A DNA stretch of 43,655 bases from an uncultured Clostridia bacterium (lineage in GTDB: Bacteria; Bacillota; Clostridia; Oscillospirales; Ruminococcaceae). Made by a program: the position numbers and the translations under genes. The notes beneath the pieces were generated by a model. That model saw only the letters and a program-made list of their open reading frames with translations. It searched no databases and was not told the DNA's origin. Shown piece by piece: positions 34,374 through 43,000 of this stretch. The DNA is taken from positions 1 through 43,655 of the forward strand of contig CALXHI010000002.1 of assembly GCA_944388075.1 (NCBI GenBank), given 5' to 3'. Position 1 is the stretch's first letter. Every line of letters begins with the position of its first letter.

Positions 34374-34412
34374 GAAACGGCACTCCAAGCCCAATAGGCG
34401 GAGTGCCGTTTC
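34374..34412. terminator. Bidirectional terminator
   Basis: A perfect 13-bp stem, GAAACGGCACTCC (34374-34386) with GGAGTGCCGTTTC (34400-34412), between the convergent Thr-rich protein gene and spoVAE. Confidence 0.85.
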
Positions 34413-34413
34413 G

Positions 34414-34767
34414 TTATTTGTCTTTGGCTCGAAAACAGATGGCGGCAAGCAATCCGAACAGCATCGCTGCAGTAATGCCGGCAGATGCTGAGGTCAGACC
34501 GCCGGTAAAGATACCGAGAATGCCGTATTCGGCGATGTCCTCTCGAATGCCCTTTGCGAGGAGATTGCCGAATCCCGAAAGCGGTACGGTTGCGCCGGCA
34601 CCGGCAAAGTCTACGAGTTTCGGGTAAAGCCCCAATGCGCCGAGGACAACGCCCGATACCACATACCCGACCAGAATGCGTGCCGGTGTGAGTTTCGTGT
34701 AATCAATCAGAATCTGGCCGATGGCGCAGAGCAGACCGCCGATGACAAATGCCCAAAAATAATTCAT
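34414..34767 (-). CDS. spoVAE: Stage V sporulation protein AE
   Basis: Small membrane protein of 117 residues with four hydrophobic segments (MNYFWAFVIGGLLCAIGQILID at the N-terminus; G-rich loop with FAGAGATVPLSGFG). SpoVA proteins form the channel for dipicolinic acid uptake into the forespore and its release at germination. The start is the ATG at 34767 after AAGGAG; the frame upstream of it is spoVAD in another frame. It overlaps the spoVAD stop by four bases. The central sequence LVDFAGAGATVPLSGFGNLL is the family signature, of which AGAGATVPLSGFG is most telling. Confidence 0.93.
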   Translation of the reverse strand: MNYFWAFVIGGLLCAIGQILIDYTKLTPARILVGYVVSGVVLGALGLYPKLVDFAGAGATVPLSGFGNLLAKGIREDIAEYGILGIFTGGLTSASAGITAAMLFGLLAAICFRAKDK

Positions 34768-35786
34768 ATGCTCTCCTTTCCAAGCGTGTGGGAGAGATGA
34801 ACGAGATGGGAGATACCGGGAATGGATTCGCCTTGCTGACAAATCATCGGCGAAAGCAATGCGCCGGTTGCCGCATACAGCACATGCCGCATACTGCCGA
34901 TGCGGAGCTTTGGAAGAAAATAGCCGCAGATAATGCTTGCCGAACAGCCGCAGCCTGAGCCGCCTGCATGGGTATCCTGCGTGGTTGGGTCGAACATCAT
35001 CACACCGCAGTCCTTATGCACAGCCGAAATGTCATAGCCGTTCTGTTCCATCAACTCCAGCAGCAGCTTGCTGCCGACAATCCCCAAATCGCCGGTGACG
35101 ATGGCATCATAGTCCGAGGGATGTGTGCCGGTGGCAGAGAGATAGCGTGTGATGGTATCGGCGGCTGCCGGTGCCATCGCAGCCCCCATGTTGTTGGCAT
35201 CGGTGATGCCGAGGTCACGGATACGGCCGGGGAGTACGCCAACCACATAGGGCGGTTCGGAGGTCGGTGTCAGCAGTGCCGCACCCGATGCCGTACAGGT
35301 CCATTGGGCATTTGGTGTACGCTGTCCGCCGTAGGACATTGGGAACCGGAATTGCCGTTCCGCACTGGAAAAATGCGAGGAGGTCAAAGCGGCACAATGC
35401 CGAATGCCTGTACCGCTGACGAGTGCCGACCCGAGCAGCAGTCCCTCCGCAAACGTTGAGCAAGCACCGTAAATGCCGAGAAAGGGAATGCCCAATGTGC
35501 GGATGCCGAAGGTCGAACTGGTGCATTGGTTGATCAGGTCACCGGCGAACAGGCAGTCGATTTCTTCGGGGGTGCAGTCTGCCTTTTGGAGCAAAAGCAG
35601 TAATGTGCGCCGCTGCAATTCGCTTTCTGCCTGTTCCCAGGAATCCTGTCCGAAATGGCTATCCTCCGACATTGCATCAAAGCAAAATCCCATCGGCCCT
35701 TTGCTTTCGAGCGGCCCGACCATGCTGCTCCATGCCGTGATGGAGGGTGGATGTGCGAGCCGCAGAAAGCTGCTCGATTCTGTCAT
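34764..35786 (-). CDS. spoVAD: Stage V sporulation protein AD
   Basis: Thiolase-fold protein of 340 residues that binds dipicolinic acid on the forespore side of the SpoVA channel. Recognisable family segments are VGPLESKGPMG, FAGDLINQC, GIYGACSTFAEGLLLG with the thiolase-like cysteine, and the C-terminal HAGGSGCGCSA. The start is ATG 35786 after AAGGAGG; a longer open frame upstream has no ribosome binding site. It is the first gene of a two-gene unit with spoVAE; spoVAC, normally just upstream, is not present here, since the next gene upstream encodes a DUF1284 protein. A sigma-G-like promoter lies at 35812-35841. Confidence 0.95.
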   Translation of the reverse strand: MTESSSFLRLAHPPSITAWSSMVGPLESKGPMGFCFDAMSEDSHFGQDSWEQAESELQRRTLLLLLQKADCTPEEIDCLFAGDLINQCTSSTFGIRTLGIPFLGIYGACSTFAEGLLLGSALVSGTGIRHCAALTSSHFSSAERQFRFPMSYGGQRTPNAQWTCTASGAALLTPTSEPPYVVGVLPGRIRDLGITDANNMGAAMAPAAADTITRYLSATGTHPSDYDAIVTGDLGIVGSKLLLELMEQNGYDISAVHKDCGVMMFDPTTQDTHAGGSGCGCSASIICGYFLPKLRIGSMRHVLYAATGALLSPMICQQGESIPGISHLVHLSHTLGKESI

Positions 35787-35811
35787 AGCGATTCCTCCTT
35801 TTGGTTTTCCA

Positions 35812-35841
35812 TAGTATCGACAGAATCGGCAAAGATATGCA
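35812..35841 (-). promoter_or_regulatory. Forespore (sigma-G-type) promoter candidate for spoVAD-spoVAE
   Basis: The minus strand reads TGCATA (35841-35836), 17 bases, GATACTA (35818-35812). The Bacillus sigma-G consensus is about TGMATA-N16-18-CATACTA, so the match misses one base. Position, about 25 bases before the spoVAD ATG, and the function of the genes agree. Confidence 0.65.
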
Positions 35842-35843
35842 AA

Positions 35844-35875
35844 CCCCATCGGCATTCTCATGAAAACCGATGGGG
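35844..35875 (-). terminator. Terminator of bioY-DUF1284
   Basis: CCCCATCGG (35844-35852) pairs perfectly with CCGATGGGG (35867-35875) around a 14-base loop; short T run on the minus strand afterwards (GTTTGC). It lies between the DUF1284 stop and the spoVAD promoter. Confidence 0.7.
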
Positions 35876-35883
35876 TGATTGGT

Positions 35884-36264
35884 TTATTGTGCCTGTGAGC
35901 AGATGGCATACCAACAGCAATCGCCGCAGACATTGGCAAGCAGGTGTCGGTCAAGAATCCGTGTGTGGACAAGGTCGGTGAACTGCCGCCATGAGAGACG
36001 ATCTTCGTATGCCAAATTGCAATATGTCAACACGGCTTTGTCATAGCGTTCTGATTTGGCATGGGATTCGCAGATACCGTTTTGCAGATGGGGACATACC
36101 ATGCAGATGCGGTCATCACCGGGAACCAGATGAACCGTTGGATTTTCCTGTTCGAGGATTGCAATCTGTGCTGTCATATGTGCAACAAAGGCATCGCTGT
36201 AACCCTTGCCGGCAAAAAAGGCAATGCAAAGCCCGTGATGCGGCCGCAGATCAAAGCTTGACAT
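35884..36264 (-). CDS. DUF1284-family cysteine-rich protein
   Basis: Protein of 126 residues with the DUF1284 pattern: an N-terminal LRPHHGLCIAFFAGKGYSDAF segment, whose conserved part is RPHHxLC, then a VPGDDRICMVCPH segment and a C-terminal CGDCCWYAIC cluster. Nine cysteines in a small cytosolic protein suggest a metal or iron-sulfur site, but the family's function is unknown. Its ATG at 36264 lies 14 bases inside the end of bioY, so the two are co-translated; a role near biotin or cofactor metabolism is only contextual. Confidence 0.85.
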   Translation of the reverse strand: MSSFDLRPHHGLCIAFFAGKGYSDAFVAHMTAQIAILEQENPTVHLVPGDDRICMVCPHLQNGICESHAKSERYDKAVLTYCNLAYEDRLSWRQFTDLVHTRILDRHLLANVCGDCCWYAICSQAQ

Positions 36265-36814
36265 AGGCTTGCAGGCGACGTGTGAGGAGCACTGCCCCCA
36301 CGAGTTTCAGCAAATCGGGTATGACGAAGGGCAGAACGCAGGTCGCCAATGCCGTTCCAAGTCCAATGCTGCCGATTTGGTCGACGTAGACCTGCATATA
36401 CCATACCGTACCAAAGGCATAGCAGAGCAATAGTCCGATAATCATCGAGACAATCTGTACGGGAATGCTGTCGCCAAAGAGGCGGGTAATTCCCATATTG
36501 GCAACTGCCGTGAGCAGAAATCCGATCATATAGCCGCCGGTGAAGCTGAGCAAAATACCCAAACCGCCGGTGAATCCGGCAAAGACCGGTACACCAATCG
36601 CACCGAGCAGGAGATAGACAAAAATCGAGAAAAACGCCCGCTTTCCGCCGAGCAGTCCGATGGCGGCAAAGACAGCAAAGGTCTGGAGCGTGACGGGAAT
36701 GGCAGTGGGCAGCGAAATCCATGAGCAGAGCGTGATCAGCACGGTAAACAGGGCGATGTAGGTCATTTCCTTGACGGTGCAGAAGCTGCGGGCTGCGGTT
36801 TTTGCTGTGGGCAT
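36251..36814 (-). CDS. bioY: Biotin transporter BioY
   Basis: Substrate-binding S component of an ECF-type vitamin transporter, 187 residues with six membrane segments. Family motifs: TYIALFTVLITLCSWISLP, TLQTFAVFAAIGLLGGKRA, the GAIGVPVFAGFTGGLG loop with biotin-binding residues, and GGYMIGFLL. The start is ATG 36814 after GAAAGGTG; a GTG at 36844 is possible but lies too close to the promoter -10. No ECF ATPase or EcfT gene is nearby, so it probably shares a module encoded elsewhere. A promoter lies at 36847-36876, within the 3' end of the upstream regulator gene. Confidence 0.95.
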   Translation of the reverse strand: MPTAKTAARSFCTVKEMTYIALFTVLITLCSWISLPTAIPVTLQTFAVFAAIGLLGGKRAFFSIFVYLLLGAIGVPVFAGFTGGLGILLSFTGGYMIGFLLTAVANMGITRLFGDSIPVQIVSMIIGLLLCYAFGTVWYMQVYVDQIGSIGLGTALATCVLPFVIPDLLKLVGAVLLTRRLQAYVKL

Positions 36815-36846
36815 AGTAGACACACCTTTCTTATGATTCTGCACTG

Positions 36847-36876
36847 ATTATAACATATCAGCCTGGTATTTGTCAA
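36847..36876 (-). promoter_or_regulatory. bioY promoter
   Basis: TTGACA (complement of 36871-36876), 18-base spacer and TATAAT (complement of 36847-36852). It overlaps the last codons of the HTH-membrane gene. No BirA operator was recognised. Confidence 0.75.
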
Positions 36877-38038
36877 TCATTGGCGCGGCAAAGAGCGGAA
36901 TGTTACGATTGTGAAAAGCGGAAATACATGCAAATACGAGTATGATTAGCAATGCCAATGCGATGGCATCTCCGAGGGCGTGCCAATAGTGGACAATCTC
37001 CAGATTCATGGAGGTATTTTCCTCGAATTGATTCCAGACAATGGAAGGCACACGATTGAGCGATATGGCAGGCAGGAACAGCAGCAAATTGCGAATGCCG
37101 GACCAAATGATGGTCTTGCGGTGCGGTTTCGTCCGGCATATGACAATCACAAAGGCAAGGACGCTCAGTCCGGCACAGCATCCAAAGGCCAGTGTCGGGG
37201 CTTCGGTTGCCCAGAAATCGAATGGCGCTCTGGCCTGTGTGGGAAGAAAAATGACGGCAAACCCGCAGAGCAAAACCAGGGTGATCTGCACAAGCGTTAG
37301 TATGCGAAGGGCAGTGGGTGTGGGTGGAAGTGCTTCCCGCACCGTTTTTCCGGCAAGCCAATTTGCATAGGGACGATAGCTGAGAAGCATTGCCAATGCA
37401 CAGGTCAATGCTCCACAAAGAATGATGATGCGTGAAATCGACAGATACAGCAGTGCTGTTAGAATTGTCAGCAGGAGAACTGCAAAGCCGCTATAGGAAT
37501 GAATCACGATTGAGTGGTAATAGCGAGTGAGCAAATTGGTATGCAGTTGTGTGAAGCATTCGCTGTCGGCGTGAAGGCTTTTTGCTTGAAGCAGGGAAAT
37601 GCAGAGACAGAGGGCTGCCGGAATGTCAAACCCGACAATGACGGTTGCTCTGGCGATTGCGTTGAAGCCTGCTGAGTTGATGGTAAGCACGCTGACGGTC
37701 ACGCCGAGCAGCGAAATTGCAATGCTGATCCAGATCAGCAGGCAATAGGCTGTACGCTTGCGTTCCACGAGTGTGTCAAGCTGTTTTTCGACTTTTGGCT
37801 CTCGATGCTCGGATGCAGTGTTTTTTTGAATGCGTTCGCCCTTGAGCAGCTCATCGCAGGTCACATCAAAGAGTTCAGCGATTACGGGAATGAGTGTCAG
37901 GTCTGGCGCACACTCATCTCGTTCCCATCGGCTGACGGCTTTATTCGAGACATGCAGATGATCGGCAACTTCTTGCTGCGTCATGTCATTCGTTTTACGA
38001 AGTGCTGCGATGAATGCTCCCATTGTGTTTTTTGCCAT
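36848..38038 (-). CDS. XRE-type helix-turn-helix regulator fused to a polytopic membrane domain
   Basis: Protein of 396 residues. Residues about 8-65 are an XRE/Cro helix-turn-helix (ALRKTNDMTQQEVADHLHVS, then NKAVSRWERDECAPDLTLIP, then ITCDELL-like VTCDELLKG). A charged linker follows to about residue 92, then eight or so transmembrane segments fill the rest. Such membrane-tethered HTH proteins are common in Firmicutes and often sense envelope stress or antimicrobials; ligand and targets are unknown here. AAGGAGG precedes the ATG at 38038. Own promoter with a roughly 135-nt leader containing a TCTCGC/GCGAGA hairpin (about 38123-38137). Confidence 0.88.
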   Translation of the reverse strand: MAKNTMGAFIAALRKTNDMTQQEVADHLHVSNKAVSRWERDECAPDLTLIPVIAELFDVTCDELLKGERIQKNTASEHREPKVEKQLDTLVERKRTAYCLLIWISIAISLLGVTVSVLTINSAGFNAIARATVIVGFDIPAALCLCISLLQAKSLHADSECFTQLHTNLLTRYYHSIVIHSYSGFAVLLLTILTALLYLSISRIIILCGALTCALAMLLSYRPYANWLAGKTVREALPPTPTALRILTLVQITLVLLCGFAVIFLPTQARAPFDFWATEAPTLAFGCCAGLSVLAFVIVICRTKPHRKTIIWSGIRNLLLFLPAISLNRVPSIVWNQFEENTSMNLEIVHYWHALGDAIALALLIILVFACISAFHNRNIPLFAAPMIDKYQADML

Positions 38039-38182
38039 AGTATATGCCTCCTTGCAGTATCGTTTGTGCTTTCATTCTACTCAAATGAGAGCAAATATTA
38101 CAGCCCGCAGACCGGAAATTTGTCTCGCAAAGCGAGAATTTGCCTGTTTTCAGCCAAAGGCGACATCGCAAGTATATTTTAT

Positions 38183-38211
38183 AGTATAGCATAGGATTTT
38201 GCTCTTGTCAA
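38183..38211 (-). promoter_or_regulatory. Promoter of the HTH-membrane regulator
   Basis: TTGACA (complement of 38206-38211), 17-base spacer and TATACT (complement of 38183-38188). Confidence 0.8.
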
Positions 38212-38257
38212 GCGGCGGAATCCCGTGTAAAACGGGAAAGCCGGAAGGCGATTGCAT

Positions 38258-38294
38258 CAAAAACCAAGCGGCTGCCGATGAGATTCGGCAGCCG
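38258..38294 (-). terminator. Terminator of the M6 protease gene
   Basis: On the minus strand CGGCTGCCGA (38294-38285) pairs with TCGGCAGCCG (38278-38269), then CTTGG and five T. A second small hairpin, TCCCGT with ACGGGA (38221-38237), lies beyond it. Confidence 0.88.
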
Positions 38295-38305
38295 TCTGCT
38301 TGCGG

Positions 38306-39832
38306 TTATTCGGCAAGATCGGTAATGGTGATGGTATATACACCATTTTCGAGAGAATCAAGAGAAATCGAGAGGTTCGGGTCAACGGTGCGGTAACCGC
38401 TGTCGTCATACCAGGCAAAGCCGCTTACGCTGTTATTCACGACATCGCCGGCATGGAAGAATCCGTTACCCTCATTGACCAGACGCAGCACACGCTGTTT
38501 CTGGTTGGAGTTGTCATAATCCTGACCATAGTTGTTGTAGCGCAGTTCAGGACCCCAATAGCCCTCCTTCACCTCTGCTTGGCAATGCAGGATACGGATA
38601 CCGCCGTTTTGGTCGGAGAACTGCCAGTTGAGATTATTGCCGGCATAGGTAGCGTATTCAATGATGAAGTATTCGCTGAGGTAGCCGGTTCCGTCGACAC
38701 GAGGAATGATGATACAGCCGGGCGCATCCTGTGAGCTTTGGAGCGTATAGGTCATCGAACCGTTGCTTGCGGAATACATCTGCGCCTCATCGGCGGTGTA
38801 CCATCCAAGCATCAGCTTGGAGAATGCGGAGAAGTCACCGAACGCATCGTCCATCATTTCCAAACCGGCATCTCCGTTCAGACCGTAATAACCGTCCTCG
38901 GTGTTTTCATATTTATAGTAGTCCGGCAAGCCCATGGCGTGACCAAGCTCATGCACCCATGTGCTGTTGAAACCGGCGACATCGTTCAAATCCCATGTAC
39001 CCATGCACAGGTTGCCGACAATCACACCGTCATAGTAATTGCCGCCGTAGTAGCCGCCGGAGCACGGCCACCAGTCATCGGCACTGGCTGCACCGGGAAT
39101 CGCAAGAATCAGCGTATCGAGCGTAGTGCTGTCATCGGAATCGTAGATGGAGTAGTCGATTTGGCTGTCCAGTCCGGCAAGCACCTCGTCTACCAGACTA
39201 TCAGCCTGCCCGACATAGGAGCTGATGCTGTTTTGTACGGTGTAGGTATAGACATCGCCTTCCATATGGAGTCTGCCATAGGAGGCACGGTCAAAGTAGG
39301 CGGAAATGCTCTCGAGCGGATAATAGGGTGAGGAAGTATCTTCCGGTCCGAATGCAAGGTCATGGATGGCATCGGCGGTGTGCTGCGACTCGAACTGGCA
39401 GTCCGGGAAGTTGACCGCAACCATCAGAATACGGGTATTTCCCACACTCGGCAAAGTCGGGTTGACTGCCTGAATCGGCGGCGAGATCAGCTCGGCACTC
39501 GGCTGCGGATCTTCCACTTCTGTGTAGATTGGCGTGAGTTCCTCCTGATTTGCAATCACACGCTTGAGCCGGGTCAAGTCAATGACATCGAGGGTTGTGT
39601 TGGAATCGAAATCGCCAAAGAGTGCGGCTTCCGTTGTCAGGATATCTTCTTCGCCGCTGATATATCGGCTGAGCAGAACGGCATCGGCGACATTGACAAC
39701 GCTGTCCTGATTGACATCGCCGTAGTAGCCCAGCAAGACTTGTGCGGCGGATGCAGACAGAGCGGTACGCAATGGTGCAGCGGCGAGCAAGGCGGCGGTC
39801 AGCAGGGCTGACCATTTGCGAATGTATTTCAT
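38306..39832 (-). CDS. M6-type secreted metalloprotease with N-terminal dockerin
   Basis: Secreted protein of 508 residues. Signal peptide about 1-30; dockerin directly after it (about 36-95) with loops GDVNQDSVVNVADAVLL and GDFDSNTTLDVIDLTRL; a linker to about 130; then a metalloprotease domain with zinc motif HELGHAMGLPDYY (H294, E295, H298; D304 as possible third ligand), the HExxHxxGxxD layout of the immune inhibitor A (M6) group. A C-terminal beta region completes it. Substrates are unknown; a cellulosomal protease could trim complex components or plant proteins. GGGGGAA precedes the ATG. A hairpin GGATGC/GCATCC lies in the leader (about 39879-39906). Confidence 0.92.
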   Translation of the reverse strand: MKYIRKWSALLTAALLAAAPLRTALSASAAQVLLGYYGDVNQDSVVNVADAVLLSRYISGEEDILTTEAALFGDFDSNTTLDVIDLTRLKRVIANQEELTPIYTEVEDPQPSAELISPPIQAVNPTLPSVGNTRILMVAVNFPDCQFESQHTADAIHDLAFGPEDTSSPYYPLESISAYFDRASYGRLHMEGDVYTYTVQNSISSYVGQADSLVDEVLAGLDSQIDYSIYDSDDSTTLDTLILAIPGAASADDWWPCSGGYYGGNYYDGVIVGNLCMGTWDLNDVAGFNSTWVHELGHAMGLPDYYKYENTEDGYYGLNGDAGLEMMDDAFGDFSAFSKLMLGWYTADEAQMYSASNGSMTYTLQSSQDAPGCIIIPRVDGTGYLSEYFIIEYATYAGNNLNWQFSDQNGGIRILHCQAEVKEGYWGPELRYNNYGQDYDNSNQKQRVLRLVNEGNGFFHAGDVVNNSVSGFAWYDDSGYRTVDPNLSISLDSLENGVYTITITDLAE

Positions 39833-39921
39833 GTGAATTCCCCCATATCTCTTATGTTCATTGGGCAGCAGATGCGGATCGGATGCAATGGCTGCCGCAG
39901 GGCATCCGATAGCTTGGGATT

Positions 39922-39950
39922 ATTATATCCGATTTTTAGAATGGAGTCAA
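39922..39950 (-). promoter_or_regulatory. M6 protease promoter
   Basis: TTGACT (complement of 39945-39950), 17-base spacer and TATAAT (complement of 39922-39927). Confidence 0.8.
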
Positions 39951-40000
39951 TGTTTTTTTGTATATTTGTATTGTGCAAATGGGATATTTGCAAAAAACTC

Positions 40001-40029
40001 TTGCATTTGAAATGATTTTATGCTATAAT
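40001..40029 (+). promoter_or_regulatory. Promoter of the large membrane protein
   Basis: TTGCAT (40001-40006), 17-base spacer and TATAAT (40024-40029). An exact dyad follows at 40034-40052. Confidence 0.8.
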
Positions 40030-40033
40030 ATGA

Positions 40034-40052
40034 CTATCAGAATTTCTGATAG
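40034..40052 (+). promoter_or_regulatory. Palindromic operator candidate
   Basis: CTATCAGAATTTCTGATAG is a perfect 9-bp inverted repeat around one central base, starting four bases after the -10 box and covering the expected transcription start. Its length, symmetry and position are those of a repressor operator; which regulator is unknown. Confidence 0.65.
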
Positions 40053-40071
40053 CTGTAAGGGAGGGAAGAAA

Positions 40072-43000
40072 ATGGAATCACTCGGTGCTGCTTTATTGAT
40101 TGTCGCAGCGGCGTACTGGCTGCTGTCCCCCATTGGGCTGCCGATTTGGCTTGTGATACAAAATTCGAAAACGAAACGAATGCAGATGAAGCTATATCGG
40201 CTGTTCGAGGAAGGTAAAATCACCGGCGAGGACTATTATGAAGCAACGGGCGATTTGCCGCCTGTACTGCCGGCAGGGGCTATGCCGCCGGTATCCGTTT
40301 CGGAGAGCGTTGCTGCACAGCAGCCAACTGTGCCGGTTTCAGCAGAAACTGCGGAAACACCAAAACCTGCACAACCGGTACAGACCGATGTATCGGCGAG
40401 TACGCCCCATTCGGTATCGCCAACACCGCAGGCTGCACCGAATGTTGCGCCGCAGCCGGCAGCCATGCCTATGCCGTCAACCACACCCGCTTCTGCTGCG
40501 CAACCGAAACCGCCCTATGCGCCGCCGATTCCGCCCGTGCGGCCCATACCGCCGAGGCCCGGTCAGCCGCTGATTGTGGTCAATGGCGAACGGACGGCTT
40601 CGGAATTCGTGAAACCGCCAAAGCCGAAACGGCGATTTTCTGCGATTTCCGCCATGCTGTTTGTCGGTGTGGTGTTCGTGGTGATTTCGGGTATGCTGTT
40701 TGTGCGGTATACTTGGAGTGATATGACGGCAGGCGGACGGCTTGCCACGCTGCTGGCAGGCAGTGTCCTGTTTTTTGGTGTATCGGTATTGGCACATCGG
40801 GTCTTCAAGCTCGAACGCACAAGTATGGCATTTTACACGATGGGCGCAGCCTTTTTGCCCATTTCGCTTTGGGCGGCAGGCTATTTCAATCTGCTCGGTG
40901 AGCGTTTATCCGGCGCAGACAATGCGTGGCTGCTCGTGCTGTCGGCAGGTGCATTTACCATACTGTCACTGCTTGCCGTGTTCCTGTATCGGCAAGTGGC
41001 ATGGGGTGTCAGCACGCTGATTGCGATGACTTTGACATGGCTGTTTTTCCTTGGCACGGATTGGTTTACGCTGAACCGTGTGACGATAGCATTGACCGGA
41101 TATGTGCTGTTATTTGGCTATGGTGCACCGTTCGTGCAGAAATTACTGCCGAACGCATTGGGACGGGTGATTGTGCCGTATGCGATGGTGCAGGGTTTTG
41201 TGTTGCTGCCATTGTATTTGGCTACAACCTCCGAGGCCGATGTGTTTTGGTATGGCTTGGGTGCGGTACTGTACGCAATGCTGTTCCTTGCACCGACCTA
41301 CACCGCTCGAATGAAGGCTTGGTCGGCGTTGCCGATGGGCGCAATCCTGATGTATGGTATGCACTTCCTGTTTATACCGCTGACTGAGTCCTATCGCTTT
41401 CAGATGTCCGTTGGGCAATTTGAATCGCTGATTGGTATTTTGGGGGCAATGATTTGTCTGGTATTGGTGCTGTCGGAGGTCTTGCCCAAGCATACAGTTC
41501 CGGGCTATCGGATTGCGTATCATGCGTTTTCGCTGTATGGCATGGTGTTCCTTTGGATTGGTATGCAGTCCAAGCAAACAGAGCCGTGGCTGACACTCGT
41601 TGCAATGGCGATTCTCACGGCTGCGACAATTCTGCCGGCACTGCAGGGCGATGGTTTGATGCGTGCATGGCTTGCACTGGAAAGTATCTTCCTATGCTAC
41701 AACATTGGTATGCTGCTGCCGCCGCTCGAACCGATGCGGTATTTGGTATTGATTGGCTTGCTGCTTGTCTGTGGGATTGTCTTTTTCCGATGGGAACGAC
41801 TGCGTACGCTCTGTTCGGATTTCGCATTTCCGATTGCGATGACCATTTGCGGCATGGCAATCATAGAACACGCAGGCTTTTTGGGAGAATCGGAAACCGG
41901 GCTGATGATTGCGGCACAAATAATTTTGTGGCTGCTGCCGCTGTATTGGTGGTATTTGGCGATGGAACGGGAGCAGGTCAGTGCGAATCGAATTGTCAAG
42001 GCACTGTTCATCGTTCCGGCATTGCTGATTGCCGGTGTAAAAACCAATACATGGCTTTGGGAAATCGAACACACGCTTGTGACTGCTGAGCAGCTCTGGT
42101 GTTTTGGCACACTCGTGCTGGGGCTTTTGACGATTTTGACCATACGGGACTCGTTCCATCTGGTACGCAAAATGGCTGCCGGTGTGACCTTGATTCCGGC
42201 CTTGGTCTATGGCTTGGGTGCATCGCTGTTTGCGACCGGAAAGCAGGAACTGTGGTCGGTGTGGGCGGTTGTGCTGTCGGCATGGCTGCTGTATTGGCTC
42301 AGCACCCGTTCTCGTTGGCAGAATCTGTCGACTCCACTTTGCTGTACGGCAGCATTGGCTATGACGGTGTGCGGCACACAATATGCGTTGCGGGAATTGG
42401 TATGGGAGACAGCAGGATTTCATACTTGGATGCTGGCAACGATATGGCTGCTGCTCTTTGGTATCTTGGGGATTCTCGTACAGCGCGGAATGCTTTCGTT
42501 CCGAGGCGGGGAGGCACTGCAAACGGTGACTGCAATTGCCTTGCCGTATGTTGCGCTGTTCTTGGCATGGTCAATGTATGATGTCAATCCGAAGGACTGG
42601 TATCTGTTCTTTGGCTTGTATGGAATTTTGTTCAGCACCGTTGCTTGGTGGACGAGTGGAACGCAGGAGCGATTGCAGCCGACGGTCAGCTGTGCGGCAT
42701 TGATTTTCACGTTGGATGTTTTGCGTGTACGACTGGATTTGGAACAGAATACAGCGGTGGCAGGCTTGACGGCTTGTATGGGGCTGCTGATGGTATTGTT
42801 CTGCTATCTTGGAATATTCTGCTGTCGCTCCGGACAAAAGCGAGGTTGGTCTTTGACTTATGCCGGCGGTGTCGTTCCGATTTGGATGTATGCGGTTTCC
42901 GGTGAATATACGGCAAAGCAGGCAGATTGGATGGCATTCTTTGCCGTGATTTTGGGTGCAGGCTATCTGCTGCACTTGCTGCATATCCCGAATATACGGG

